Shown here: piece by piece, positions 20,444 through 31,709 of the stretch
Position numbering within the stretch: position 1 is the first letter of the stretch
Layout of the letters: each line of letters begins with the position of its first letter
Assembly (NCBI RefSeq): GCF_018343715.1
Contig: NZ_JAGYPL010000007.1
Span: 80,222 to 144,221, forward strand
Direction: 5' to 3'
From: Bacillus sp. FJAT-49711
Lineage (GTDB): Bacteria; Bacillota; Bacilli; Bacillales; Bacillaceae_C
DNA length: 64,000 nucleotides
Program-made: the position numbers and the translations under genes
Notes under the pieces: model-generated
Seen by the model: the letters and a program-made list of their open reading frames with translations, nothing else
Databases searched by the model: none
Told to the model about the DNA's origin: nothing

Positions 20444-20755
20444 CTATTTATCTAATGCTACACCTGATTTTTTAGCTACACGTACTTTTTTGCCATTAAC
20501 TACTTCATAACCAATACGAGTTGGTTCGTTTGTTTTAGGATCCAGCAACATCACATTAGAAACATGGATAGCCGCTTCTTGGTTGATGATTCCACCTTGT
20601 GGATTATCTTGTGAAGGTTTTGAATGCTTTTTAACAATGTTCACACCTTCCACAAGCACACGGTCTTTTTTCGGGAATGCAGCTAATACTGTGCCTGTTT
20701 TCCCTTTGTCTTTCCCTGTGATGACCATTACTTTGTCACCTTTTTTGACATGCAT
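20444..20755 (-). CDS. rplX: 50S ribosomal protein L24
   Basis: uL24, 103 aa, an assembly initiator protein with an N-terminal KOW motif ([20 protein letters not shown]). Full length and collinear with Bacillus L24. 36 nt after rplN. Confidence 0.98.
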   Translation of the reverse strand: MHVKKGDKVMVITGKDKGKTGTVLAAFPKKDRVLVEGVNIVKKHSKPSQDNPQGGIINQEAAIHVSNVMLLDPKTNEPTRIGYEVVNGKKVRVAKKSGVALDK

Positions 20756-20791
20756 TGAATCGCACCTCCTTGATTGGTGAATCTAAATTTA

Positions 20792-21160
<369 letters not shown>

Positions 21161-21202
21161 CTAGTTTACCTCCCTTCGGAACACTATATCCGAAACAATT
21201 AA

Positions 21203-21466
21203 TTAAATAATGACTGCTTTCTCAACAACCTCAATTAAACGGAAACGTTTAGTTGCTGAAAGTGGGCGTGTTTCCATGATGCGTACAACGTCGCCGATTT
21301 TAGCTTCGTTTTGCTCATCATGCGCTTTGAATTTTTTAGAGTACTTTACGCGTTTGCCGTATAATGAATGCTTTTTGTACGTTTCTACCATAACAGTTAC
21401 GGTTTTATCCATCTTGTCGGAAACAACGCGTCCTGTGTAGACTTTACGCTGGTTGCGTTCACTCAT
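21203..21466 (-). CDS. rpsQ: 30S ribosomal protein S17
   Basis: uS17, 87 aa OB-fold protein that binds 16S helix 11. [20 protein letters not shown] start and the signature [20 protein letters not shown] are intact. 20 nt after rpmC. Confidence 0.98.
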   Translation of the reverse strand: MSERNQRKVYTGRVVSDKMDKTVTVMVETYKKHSLYGKRVKYSKKFKAHDEQNEAKIGDVVRIMETRPLSATKRFRLIEVVEKAVII

Positions 21467-21486
21467 TTCGCAAACCTCCTCTCCGA

Positions 21487-22773
<1,287 letters not shown>

Positions 22774-22776
22774 TAA

Positions 22777-23118
22777 TTATCCCTCCTTCTTTTCTGATAC
22801 CACGATTGTAATGTGGCTTGTGCGTTTATTAATTTGGCTTGCACGGCCTTGTGCACGCGGACGGAATCTTTTCATAGTCGGACCTTCGTCAACGAATGCC
22901 GCAGTTACTAAAAGATTGTTAATGTCCATATCATAATTGTGCTCTGCATTGGCAACAGCAGATTTTAAAAGTTTCTCCACGATTGGGGAGGCAGCTTTTG
23001 GTGTTAGTTTCAAAATTGCAACTGCTTCGCCCACTTGCTTTCCTCGAATAAGATCAACTACTAAACGTGCTTTACGAGGAGCAATTCGAACTGTTCTTGC
23101 AACAGCTTTAGCTTGCAT
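22777..23118 (-). CDS. rplV: 50S ribosomal protein L22
   Basis: uL22, 113 aa. The long beta hairpin (around [19 protein letters not shown]) lines the exit tunnel constriction where macrolide-resistance changes map in other species; the sequence looks ordinary here. 18 nt after rpsS. Confidence 0.98.
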   Translation of the reverse strand: MQAKAVARTVRIAPRKARLVVDLIRGKQVGEAVAILKLTPKAASPIVEKLLKSAVANAEHNYDMDINNLLVTAAFVDEGPTMKRFRPRAQGRASQINKRTSHITIVVSEKKEG

Positions 23119-23136
23119 CAGGATGCCCTCCTCTCA

Positions 23137-23415
23137 TTAGCGTCTTGTTTTTTTATCATCAGCGGCATGGCCTCTATATGCGCGAGTTGGCGCAAATTCA
23201 CCAAGCTTGTGGCCTACCATATCCTCACTGATATATACCGGTACATGTTTGCGGCCATCATAGACAGCAATCGTATTTCCTACGAAGTTTGGGAAAATAG
23301 TTGAACGGCGAGACCAAGTTTTAATCACTTGTTTCTTTTCGCTTTCGCTTAATTTCTCTACTTTTTTCATTAAATGCTCATCTACAAAAGGCCCTTTTTT
23401 TAGGCTGCGACCCAT
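23137..23415 (-). CDS. rpsS: 30S ribosomal protein S19
   Basis: uS19, 92 aa, in the 30S head with S13. [20 protein letters not shown] start, signature [18 protein letters not shown]. 60 nt after rplB. Confidence 0.98.
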   Translation of the reverse strand: MGRSLKKGPFVDEHLMKKVEKLSESEKKQVIKTWSRRSTIFPNFVGNTIAVYDGRKHVPVYISEDMVGHKLGEFAPTRAYRGHAADDKKTRR

Positions 23416-23475
23416 GGTTGAACCTCCCTTCGTGATTGCACTACGGTTCTTTCTATGAACCGTAGATTCATCCCG

Positions 23476-24309
23476 TTATTTTTTACGACGGCGTACAATA
23501 AACTTATCTGACTTGTTTGCTTTTTTACGAGTTTTATAACCAAGAGTTGGTTTGCCCCAAGGTGTAACAGGTGATTTACGACCGATTGGTGTACGGCCTT
23601 CACCACCACCATGTGGGTGATCGTTCGGGTTCATAACAGATCCGCGTACGTGTGGACGTTTGCCCAACCAGCGTGAACGACCTGCTTTACCGATATTTAC
23701 AAGTTCATGTTGTTCGTTGCCCACTTGACCGATAGAAGCACGGCAAGTTGCAAGGATCATGCGAACCTCGCCTGAGTTAAGACGCACCAACACGTATTTT
23801 GTTCCTTCTTTACCAAGAACTTGTGCAGATGTACCTGCAGAACGGACTAATTGTCCACCTTTTCCTGGTTTTAATTCAATATTATGCACAACAGTACCAA
23901 CCGGGATGTTAGCAAGTGGAAGTGCATTTCCTACTTTAATATCAGCATCTGGACCAGACATGATGTCCATGCCGACTTTCAAGTTTTTAGGTGCTAAAAT
24001 ATAGCGTTTCTCACCATCATGATAGTTGATTAGTGCGATGTTAGCGGAACGGTTTGGGTCATACTCAATTGTAGCAACGCGCCCTGGTATACCATCTTTA
24101 GTTCTTTTAAAGTCAATGATACGGTATTGGCGCTTATGACCACCGCCACGAAAGCGAACTGTAGTTCTACCTTGGTTGTTACGGCCGCCTTTTCTATGAA
24201 GAGGCTCTAGTAAAGTCTTCTCTGGTTTATCAGTTGTGATTTCAGAAAAATCCAAAGCTGTCATATTACGACGTCCGTTTGAGGTAGGTTTGTATTTTTT
24301 GATCGCCAT
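23476..24309 (-). CDS. rplB: 50S ribosomal protein L2
   Basis: uL2, 277 aa, equal to B. subtilis; needed for subunit association and peptidyl-transferase assembly. It carries the conserved C-terminal loop [20 protein letters not shown] with the invariant His. 35 nt after rplW. Confidence 0.99.
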   Translation of the reverse strand: MAIKKYKPTSNGRRNMTALDFSEITTDKPEKTLLEPLHRKGGRNNQGRTTVRFRGGGHKRQYRIIDFKRTKDGIPGRVATIEYDPNRSANIALINYHDGEKRYILAPKNLKVGMDIMSGPDADIKVGNALPLANIPVGTVVHNIELKPGKGGQLVRSAGTSAQVLGKEGTKYVLVRLNSGEVRMILATCRASIGQVGNEQHELVNIGKAGRSRWLGKRPHVRGSVMNPNDHPHGGGEGRTPIGRKSPVTPWGKPTLGYKTRKKANKSDKFIVRRRKK

Positions 24310-24344
24310 TTTTTTCCCTCCTCTGAACTTTTTTTATTGCGTGA

Positions 24345-24629
24345 TTATACTTCGAACAATTCAATTTCCTTGCTGTCTTTTGTTAATGTAACTATCGCTT
24401 TACGACGTTTATTTGTATAGCCACCGAAACGGCCCATACGCTTAAACTTGCCTTTGTAGTTCATTATGTTTACTTTTTCAACCTTAACTCCGAAGATGCT
24501 TTCAACTGCATCCTTCACTTGCGTTTTATTCGCCTTTACGTCTACTTCGAACGTATATTTTTTATCGACCATAATATCAGTAGATCGTTCTGTGATAACG
24601 GGGCGCTTTAATACATCACGTGCATCCAT
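24345..24629 (-). CDS. rplW: 50S ribosomal protein L23
   Basis: uL23, 94 aa, at the tunnel exit where trigger factor and SRP dock. [20 protein letters not shown] start and [17 protein letters not shown] end. First base of its ATG is the last base of the rplD stop, so the two are coupled. Confidence 0.98.
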   Translation of the reverse strand: MDARDVLKRPVITERSTDIMVDKKYTFEVDVKANKTQVKDAVESIFGVKVEKVNIMNYKGKFKRMGRFGGYTNKRRKAIVTLTKDSKEIELFEV

Positions 24630-25252
24630 TATCCAAGCACCTCCTCTACTTTTTCGACTGCGGCTTTAGTCATGATCAGCGTGTTGTGGCTAACAACATC
24701 CAATACGGATACGTTATTCGCATCAACGACTGTCACTCCAGGAATGTTTCTTGCAGATAACGCAACATTCTCGTTAAGCACTTCTGTTACGACGAGCGCT
24801 TTTTTGCCAACTGGAAGGTTAGCAAGTACGTTTACAAATTCTTTTGTTTTTGGTGCTTCAAAATTCAATGATTCTAATACTACTACGCTTTCTTCCAAAA
24901 CTTTAGCAGAAAGTGCTGATTTGATTGCTAAACGGCGTACTTTCTTAGGAAGTTTGTAGCTGTAGCTGCGTGGAACTGGACCAAATACTGTACCGCCTCC
25001 GCGCCATTGTGGTGAACGGATAGAACCTTGGCGAGCACGGCCTGTTCCTTTTTGACGCCATGGCTTACGACCGCCACCGCGAACTTCAGAACGGTTTTTT
25101 ACTTTTGATGTACCTTGTCTTAATGAAGCTCTTTGCATAACGATCGCTTCGAAAAGAACATGGTTATTAGGTTCAATACCAAAAATGGATTCATTAAGGT
25201 CGATTTCACCAACCTTTGATCCAGCTTGGCTATATACTGCTACTTTCGGCAT
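24629..25252 (-). CDS. rplD: 50S ribosomal protein L4
   Basis: uL4, 207 aa. The tunnel loop ([20 protein letters not shown]) is present in ordinary form. In E. coli L4 represses its own S10 operon, but Bacillus does not use that mechanism. 29 nt after rplC. Confidence 0.98.
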   Translation of the reverse strand: MPKVAVYSQAGSKVGEIDLNESIFGIEPNNHVLFEAIVMQRASLRQGTSKVKNRSEVRGGGRKPWRQKGTGRARQGSIRSPQWRGGGTVFGPVPRSYSYKLPKKVRRLAIKSALSAKVLEESVVVLESLNFEAPKTKEFVNVLANLPVGKKALVVTEVLNENVALSARNIPGVTVVDANNVSVLDVVSHNTLIMTKAAVEKVEEVLG

Positions 25253-25281
25253 TCCTATTTCCTCCTTTCTTTAAACGATAT

Positions 25282-25911
25282 TTATTTCACTTTAATTCCT
25301 GTTTTGATTTCAAGCATAGCTTTTTTAGGTCCCGGAACATTCCCTTTTACTAAGATAAGGTTACGCTCAGTATCAACCTTTACTATAGGAAGGTTTTGAA
25401 TTGTAATTCTTTCTCCACCCATACGTCCTGGCAACGCTTTTTGCTTAAATACGCGCGCTGGGTCAACAGCTCCCATAGAACCTGGTCTACGATGGTAACG
25501 AGATCCGTGGGACATAGGTCCGCGTGATTGTCCATGGCGTTTAATTACACCTTGGAATCCTTTACCTTTAGAGATTCCAGATACATCTACTAAATCGCCT
25601 TCTGCAAAAATATCAACCTTGACTTCCTGACCAATTTCGTACTCATCTAAATTAATTCCGTCAAATTCACGGACGAAGCGCTTAGGTGCAGTATTTGCTT
25701 TAGCAAAATGCCCTTTTGCCGGTTTGTTTACTAGCTTTTCACGCTTGTCTTCAAATCCAAGCTGGACTGCTTCATATCCATCAGTTTCAACTGTTTTCTT
25801 TTGAAGAATAACGTTTGGAGCAGCTTCAATTACTGTTACAGGGATCAATTCACCATTCTCAGCAAAAACCTGCGTCATTCCGATCTTTCTTCCTAAGATT
25901 CCTTTGGTCAT
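25282..25911 (-). CDS. rplC: 50S ribosomal protein L3
   Basis: uL3, 209 aa, an assembly initiator reaching the peptidyl transferase centre. [20 protein letters not shown] start and the signature [20 protein letters not shown]; loop residues around [16 protein letters not shown] look standard. 36 nt after rpsJ. Confidence 0.98.
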   Translation of the reverse strand: MTKGILGRKIGMTQVFAENGELIPVTVIEAAPNVILQKKTVETDGYEAVQLGFEDKREKLVNKPAKGHFAKANTAPKRFVREFDGINLDEYEIGQEVKVDIFAEGDLVDVSGISKGKGFQGVIKRHGQSRGPMSHGSRYHRRPGSMGAVDPARVFKQKALPGRMGGERITIQNLPIVKVDTERNLILVKGNVPGPKKAMLEIKTGIKVK

Positions 25912-25947
25912 GAGTCACACCTCCTGATTTCCAATTAAATTTATAAA

Positions 25948-26387
<440 letters not shown>

Positions 26388-26416
26388 ATTATACATAGAT
26401 TAGTTGGTCAATGCAA
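26388..26416 (-). promoter_or_regulatory. Sigma-A promoter of the S10 operon
   Basis: Minus-strand -35 TTGCAT (26416-26411), 17-bp spacer, -10 TATAAT (26393-26388). It would drive rpsJ and the following ribosomal genes towards the left; no comparably good promoter is visible until the rplM one. Confidence 0.75.
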
Positions 26417-26572
26417 TATTTAATGAATAAAATCACTATTTTTCGCACCTGTTTTATTATACAGATGTGAAAGCACAATATCAATAGTAGATTTTTTAGA
26501 AACTCCATTAATATTCCTTATTATATATAGAACTGTTTTTTAGCTTTACAGAAAATTTTTTTATGAAAAGAG

Positions 26573-26599
26573 TTTACAAAACTTCGACGTATGTATAAT
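26573..26599 (+). promoter_or_regulatory. Promoter of mntABCD
   Basis: Plus-strand -35 TTTACA (26573-26578) and -10 TATAAT (26594-26599) with a 15-bp spacer; GTTTAC one base earlier gives 16. The short spacer suggests a modest basal promoter. A MntR-like site lies immediately downstream. Confidence 0.6.
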
Positions 26600-26608
26600 A
26601 TGGTTAAT

Positions 26609-26629
26609 AAGTTGCATTAGGGAAACTTA
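26609..26629 (+). promoter_or_regulatory. MntR-like operator
   Basis: GTTGCATTAGGGAAAC at 26611-26626 matches 13 of 16 positions of the TTTGCCTTAAGGAAAC core that I recall for B. subtilis MntR operators. It covers about +5 to +20 of the predicted transcript, where binding of Mn-loaded MntR would repress. This is the best sequence evidence that the transporter carries manganese. Confidence 0.6.
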
Positions 26630-26763
26630 TTGTCATAAGGTAATATTAATTTGATTCGGCTAATATTTTATAAAAAGGCTTTGTAAGTACTTCCGCTAGT
26701 CATTCTCAATCGAGTGGAAACGTTACTTACTCATTATAAAAAAGAAAGTAGGAGAATAGGAGA

Positions 26764-27702
26764 ATGAAAAAAAAATTTATTTTAACCACGTTTATGCTAT
26801 TTTTAATCATTTCCGCAACAACAGCTTGTTCAAACGCGAATGCCACTAAGAACAACAGTGATGGCATAGTGAATGTGACAGCCACAATTGGAATGATTAC
26901 TGATGTCGTTAAAGAGGTTGGTGGAGAGCATGTAAATGCAGTAGGTCTCATGGGTTCTGGAGTAGATCCACACTTATATAAAGCTTCTCAAGGAGATATT
27001 AAAAAGTTGGATCAAGCGGATGTTATCTTTTATAACGGGCTTCATCTTGAAGGAAAAATGGTTGAAATCTTCGAAAGAATGGCTAAAGAAAAACCAACCG
27101 TTGCAATATCTGATAATATTGATCGATCCACTCTACGTTTAGGGGACGAAGAGATGGAAACAGAATATGACCCTCACATTTGGTTTAATGTGGCACATTG
27201 GATAAAGGCGACAGAAAGCGTTCGCGATAGCTTAATTGAATATGATCCAGCTCATAAAGAAGACTATCAAGAAAATGCGGCCAACTATTTAAAGCAATTA
27301 GAGGAACTAGATTATGAAGTTAAAGAAAAAATTTCTACTATTCCTGAATCAGGGCGAGTACTTGTTACAGCACATGATGCTTTTGGGTACTTTGGAGATG
27401 CATACGGAATTAAGGTAATGGGGTTGCAAGGAATTAGTACTGCATCAGAAGCAGGCACGAAAGATCTAATTGAATTACGTGATTATTTAGTGGATAACAA
27501 AGTTAAAGCTGTGTTTATTGAATCGAGTGTTCCGCGTAAAGCGATTGATGCTGTCATACAAGGAGCTGGCAAAAAAGGACATAAGGTCGAAATTGGAGGA
27601 GAATTATTCTCCGATGCAGTGGGCGAAGACGGAACCCCTGAAGGAACTTATATTGGTATGATCCGTCATAACGTAAATACAATTGTTAACGCACTTAAAT
27701 AG
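26764..27702 (+). CDS. mntA: Manganese/zinc ABC transporter substrate-binding lipoprotein
   Basis: Cluster A-I (TroA/MntA-type) metal-binding lipoprotein, 312 aa. Signal peptide with lipobox ending TTAC (Cys22), then the metal-site motifs DPHLYKAS, DPHIWFN and HDAFGYFG, and the GLQGISTASEAG stretch typical of Mn-type members. No histidine-rich loop, which argues against a ZnuA zinc protein. GGAG lies nine bases before the ATG. First gene of four; the permeases and ATPase follow without gaps. Confidence 0.92.
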   Translation: MKKKFILTTFMLFLIISATTACSNANATKNNSDGIVNVTATIGMITDVVKEVGGEHVNAVGLMGSGVDPHLYKASQGDIKKLDQADVIFYNGLHLEGKMVEIFERMAKEKPTVAISDNIDRSTLRLGDEEMETEYDPHIWFNVAHWIKATESVRDSLIEYDPAHKEDYQENAANYLKQLEELDYEVKEKISTIPESGRVLVTAHDAFGYFGDAYGIKVMGLQGISTASEAGTKDLIELRDYLVDNKVKAVFIESSVPRKAIDAVIQGAGKKGHKVEIGGELFSDAVGEDGTPEGTYIGMIRHNVNTIVNALK

Positions 27703-27714
27703 GAGGGAATGGCT

Positions 27715-28470
27715 ATGAATTCTCCATTAAATATAAATGATTTATCTGTTGCTTATCAAAAAAAACCGGTACTTCGAAATATTACTTTCGACGTACCGGA
27801 AGGAAAATTAATTGGAATCGTAGGACCGAATGGGGCCGGGAAATCCACCCTCATCAAAGCTGCACTAGGATTAATTCCCCGTCTAACTGGATCTGTAGAA
27901 ATATATGGACGTCCTTATCGTCTTCAGCGAAAAATTATCGGCTATGTCCCGCAAAGGGAATCCGTTGATTGGGACTTTCCGACAAATGCATTGGATGTTG
28001 TCATGATGGGACGATATGGGCATTTAGGTTGGATAAAAAGACCGGGGCGCGCGGAAAAAAACTTTGCAATGGAGTGTTTAGATAAAGTAGGTATGGCAGA
28101 CCTCGCCGCAAGACAAATAAGCCAACTTTCAGGTGGTCAGCAGCAACGCATTTTTTTAGCTCGAGCTCTTGCACAGGATGCAAAGTTATATTTTATGGAT
28201 GAACCCTTTGTAGGAGTAGATGCAGCAACGGAAAAAGCCATTATTACTTTATTGAATGAACTAAAAGCTGAGGGAAAAACAGTACTTGTTGTTCACCACG
28301 ATCTTGCAACAGTTAAAGATTATTTCGACTGGGTGCTTTTGTTGAATATAGAATTGAAAGCTTTTGGGCCAACAAATATTGTATTCACTCCTGAAAAATT
28401 ACAGGAAACATACGGCGGAAAACTAGCCATGCTTGAAAACGACAATCAATCCTCTCTGATCATTACGTAA
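27715..28470 (+). CDS. mntB: Manganese ABC transporter ATP-binding protein
   Basis: ATPase of the metal ABC transporter, 251 aa. Walker A GPNGAGKST, Q-loop PQRESVDWDFP, signature LSGGQQQR, Walker B LYFMDEPFVGVD, switch VVHHDL. ATG 27709 is too near the Shine-Dalgarno AGGAGG, so ATG 27715 (MNSPLNINDLSV) is preferred. 12 nt after mntA. Confidence 0.94.
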   Translation: MNSPLNINDLSVAYQKKPVLRNITFDVPEGKLIGIVGPNGAGKSTLIKAALGLIPRLTGSVEIYGRPYRLQRKIIGYVPQRESVDWDFPTNALDVVMMGRYGHLGWIKRPGRAEKNFAMECLDKVGMADLAARQISQLSGGQQQRIFLARALAQDAKLYFMDEPFVGVDAATEKAIITLLNELKAEGKTVLVVHHDLATVKDYFDWVLLLNIELKAFGPTNIVFTPEKLQETYGGKLAMLENDNQSSLIIT

Positions 28471-28485
28471 AGGAAGGTGAACAAA

Positions 28486-29415
28486 ATGCTTGATGAATTA
28501 AAAATCTTTTTAGATCCTAATACACAGTGGATCTTATTTGGCAGCATGTTGCTTGGATTATGCAGTGGAGTCATTGGCATTTTCGCCTATTTGCGAAAAC
28601 AATCATTAATGGGAGACGCTTTATCTCATGCTGCTCTCCCAGGTGTTTGCATTGCCTTTATGCTAACAGGTTCAAAGTCAGTGTTTTTCTTTTTAATAGG
28701 TGCATCGATAGCAGGAATTATTGCAACATTTGGCATCGGTTTTATTACCCGCCATACTAGAATTAAACAAGATTCCGCTTTAGCTATTGTCCTAACTGTT
28801 TTTTTTGGTCTTGGAATTGTTCTCCTAACAGAGATTCAGCAAAGTGGAACTGGAAATCAAAGCGGCTTAGATAAATTTTTATTCGGGCAAGCAGCTGCTT
28901 TAGTATTATCAGATGTTTTAATTATGGCCGTTGCCTCCATTGTATTAATAAGTGTATGTATTCTTTTCTTTAAAGAATTTAAAATAACGAGCTTTGATCC
29001 TGGGTTTGCGAGTGGAATGGGATTCCCCGTTGCATTTTTAGAACAGATGATTATGCTTCTGATTGTTATGGCGGTTGTTATTGGCATCCAAGCAGTTGGT
29101 GTTGTGCTAATGTCTTCATTGCTTGTTACCCCTGCCGTTTCAGCAAGATACTGGACAGAAAAATTGAGCGTCATGGTATTCTTGTCCGGAATCTTTGGAG
29201 CATTAAGTGGTATGGCTGGAACGTATATAAGTGCGAGCGGCAACAACTTGCCTACTGGTCCAATCATTGTCCTTGCTGCGACCGTATTCTTTATTCTATC
29301 CATCATATTTGCCCCACGAAGAGGATTATTATCTAAACTTCTAATACACCTTTTGGCGAAACGTTCAGTAAAAACATCTAAAGTTAAGATAAAAGGAAAG
29401 GAGAGGACGGTGTGA
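28486..29415 (+). CDS. mntC: Manganese ABC transporter permease 1
   Basis: ABC-3 family membrane permease of 309 aa with about eight helices. Characteristic GDALSHAALPGVC motif near the N-terminus, and a basic cytoplasmic tail (KRSVKTSKVKIKGKERTV). ATG 28486 has AAGG at eight bases; the GTG at 28477 sits on that ribosome-binding site. It is paired with a second related permease, as in B. subtilis MntCD. Confidence 0.92.
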   Translation: MLDELKIFLDPNTQWILFGSMLLGLCSGVIGIFAYLRKQSLMGDALSHAALPGVCIAFMLTGSKSVFFFLIGASIAGIIATFGIGFITRHTRIKQDSALAIVLTVFFGLGIVLLTEIQQSGTGNQSGLDKFLFGQAAALVLSDVLIMAVASIVLISVCILFFKEFKITSFDPGFASGMGFPVAFLEQMIMLLIVMAVVIGIQAVGVVLMSSLLVTPAVSARYWTEKLSVMVFLSGIFGALSGMAGTYISASGNNLPTGPIIVLAATVFFILSIIFAPRRGLLSKLLIHLLAKRSVKTSKVKIKGKERTV

Positions 29416-30293
29416 GTGCTGTTTGGATTATTGTAACTGGAGCTTTGGTAGCAAGTGCCTGTGGTCTTGTTGGATGTTTTCTTGTCTTGCGTAAAATGGC
29501 GATGATCGGAGATGCAATCAGCCATGCTGTTCTTCCAGGCATCGTAATCGCCTTTCTTATTAGTGGGTCAAGGGACTCATTAGTTATGCTGTTTGGAGCT
29601 GCAATAATTGGTCTTATTACCGTATTTCTCATCCAACTCTTCACCCAAAGCGGTGTGCAATCAGATGCATCAATCGGCGTAGTGTTTACAGCCTTATTTG
29701 CAGTTGGAATTCTCCTCGTCAGCTTGTTCACAAGGGATATCGATTTAGATTTAGATTGTGTTCTTTATGGTGAGATCGCCTATGTACCATGGAACACGAT
29801 TGACTTTATGGGTATTGGGATCGGTCCGAAAGCTATTTGGGGTGTCGGTCTCTCTTTGTTGCTAAGCGTAATCGTTATATCTTTATTCTATAAACAGTTT
29901 AAAATTTGTTCTTTTGATCCAGCAATGGCTGCTGCCGTCGGAATCCCCGTCGCTTTGTTTCATTATTTGCTTATGGGACTTGTTTCCATTACAACGGTTG
30001 CTTCATTCGAAAGTGTTGGAGCCATCCTTGTAGTTGGAATGCTCGTCGTACCACCTGCTACAGCGTATCTATTAACAGAAAAACTAAGTCGAATGATATT
30101 TTACACAATCATCATTGGCTGTGTCAGTTCTATTATTGGTTATTACTTCGCAAGTATATTGGATGCCTCCATAGCAGGATGTATGATCTGTGTAGCGGGA
30201 GCTATATTTATTCTTGCTCTACTTTTTTCGCCGTCACACGGAGTTATTATGCGCAAATTAAAACAAAAGCAATTAATTCATGAGGCTGTCTGA
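29412..30293 (+). CDS. mntD: Manganese ABC transporter permease 2
   Basis: Second ABC-3 family permease, 293 aa, with GDAISHAVLPGIVIAF and about eight helices. GTG start overlaps the mntC stop (GTGA), with GGAAAGGAGAGG upstream. MntC and MntD presumably form a heterodimeric channel. The operon ends at the shared terminator with tuf. Confidence 0.92.
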   Translation: MSAVWIIVTGALVASACGLVGCFLVLRKMAMIGDAISHAVLPGIVIAFLISGSRDSLVMLFGAAIIGLITVFLIQLFTQSGVQSDASIGVVFTALFAVGILLVSLFTRDIDLDLDCVLYGEIAYVPWNTIDFMGIGIGPKAIWGVGLSLLLSVIVISLFYKQFKICSFDPAMAAAVGIPVALFHYLLMGLVSITTVASFESVGAILVVGMLVVPPATAYLLTEKLSRMIFYTIIIGCVSSIIGYYFASILDASIAGCMICVAGAIFILALLFSPSHGVIMRKLKQKQLIHEAV

Positions 30294-30348
30294 TAATTAT
30301 AGTAAGTAAACCTTATATGAAAAAGCACGTACTTGGTTCTTAACGAAG

Positions 30349-30386
30349 AAAAAAGCAGCAGGGAAATAAATTCCTTGCTGCTTTTT
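30349..30386. terminator. Bidirectional terminator between mntD and tuf
   Basis: 16-bp stem AAAAAGCAGCAGGGAA (from 30350) with its near-perfect complement ending TTTTT (30371-30386), 5-nt loop, A-run on one side and T-run on the other. It serves the convergent mntABCD and tuf transcripts. Confidence 0.9.
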
Positions 30387-30393
30387 ATTGTTA

Positions 30394-31581
30394 TTATTTT
30401 TGGATTGTTGATACAACGCCAGAACCAACTGTACGTCCACCTTCACGAATAGAGAAACGAGTTCCGTCTTCGATCGCGATTGGTGAAATCAATTCAACAG
30501 TCATTTCAACGTTATCACCAGGCATAACCATTTCTACGCCTTCTGGAAGATGAACAATTCCAGTTACGTCAGTTGTACGAAAGTAGAACTGTGGGCGATA
30601 GTTTGTGAAGAATGGAGTGTGACGTCCACCTTCTTCTTTAGATAGTACATAAACTTCTGCTTTGAAGTTTGTATGTGGTGTGATTGTACCAGGCTTTGCT
30701 AATACTTGACCACGTTGGATGTCTTCACGAGCAACCCCACGAAGAAGGGCACCAATGTTGTCACCAGCTTCTGCATAATCAAGAAGTTTACGGAACATTT
30801 CTACTCCAGTAACAACAACTTTTCTAGATTCTTCAGCAAGACCGATGATTTCAACTTCTTCACCGACTTTAACTTGTCCACGCTCTACACGTCCAGTTGC
30901 AACTGTACCACGACCTGTGATTGAGAATACGTCCTCAACAGGCATCATGAATGGTTTGTCAGTGTCGCGTTCTGGAGTTGGAACGTACTCATCAACTGCA
31001 TCCATTAATTCAACGATTTTTTCTTCCCACTCAGCTTCTCCTTCAAGAGCTTTAAGAGCAGAACCTTTAACAACAGGAATGTCGTCGCCAGGGAAATCAT
31101 ATTCAGAAAGAAGATCGCGAATTTCCATTTCTACTAACTCAAGAAGTTCTTCATCGTCAACCATGTCACATTTGTTCATGAATACAACGATGTAAGGAAC
31201 ACCTACGTTACGAGAAAGAAGAATGTGCTCACGAGTTTGTGGCATTGGGCCATCTGCAGCAGAAACAACAAGAATTGCTCCGTCCATTTGAGCAGCACCA
31301 GTGATCATGTTTTTAACATAGTCAGCATGTCCTGGACAGTCAACGTGTGCATAGTGGCGTTTTTCAGTTTCATATTCAACGTGAGAAGTTGAGATTGTAA
31401 TTCCACGCTCGCGCTCTTCAGGAGCGTTGTCGATCATGTCATAACCTTTAGCTTCTCCGCCGCCGCGCTTTGCCATAACAGTTGTAATCGCAGCTGTAAG
31501 AGTTGTTTTACCATGGTCAACGTGACCAATAGTACCAATATTAGCATGTTCTTTGGAACGATCAAATTTAGCTTTAGCCAT
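30394..31581 (-). CDS. tuf: Elongation factor Tu
   Basis: GTPase that delivers aminoacyl-tRNA to the ribosome; 395 aa. G-domain motifs GHVDHGKTT (about 19-27), DCPGHADY (about 81) and NKCD (about 136), followed by the two beta-barrel domains and ending [17 protein letters not shown] precedes the ATG. It is separated from fusA by 128 nt containing a stem-loop, and is the last gene of the str operon here. Confidence 0.99.
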   Translation of the reverse strand: MAKAKFDRSKEHANIGTIGHVDHGKTTLTAAITTVMAKRGGGEAKGYDMIDNAPEERERGITISTSHVEYETEKRHYAHVDCPGHADYVKNMITGAAQMDGAILVVSAADGPMPQTREHILLSRNVGVPYIVVFMNKCDMVDDEELLELVEMEIRDLLSEYDFPGDDIPVVKGSALKALEGEAEWEEKIVELMDAVDEYVPTPERDTDKPFMMPVEDVFSITGRGTVATGRVERGQVKVGEEVEIIGLAEESRKVVVTGVEMFRKLLDYAEAGDNIGALLRGVAREDIQRGQVLAKPGTITPHTNFKAEVYVLSKEEGGRHTPFFTNYRPQFYFRTTDVTGIVHLPEGVEMVMPGDNVEMTVELISPIAIEDGTRFSIREGGRTVGSGVVSTIQK

Positions 31582-31626
31582 TTGAAAATCCTCCTTTTAT
31601 TTAAGAAAAATAGTAAGTATGAGAGG

Positions 31627-31658
31627 CGCTTTAAAACTAGAATAGAAATTTTAAAGCG
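31627..31658. repeat. Stem-loop between fusA and tuf
   Basis: Perfect 10-bp inverted repeat CGCTTTAAAA (31627-31636) and TTTTAAAGCG (31649-31658) with 12-nt loop, in the fusA-tuf spacer. No T-run follows on the minus strand, so RNA processing or mRNA stability is more likely than termination. Confidence 0.6.
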
Positions 31659-31709
31659 ACTCCTAGCATATCTAATAGTAGTTATACTTGATTAATGGTT
31701 TAAAATCAA

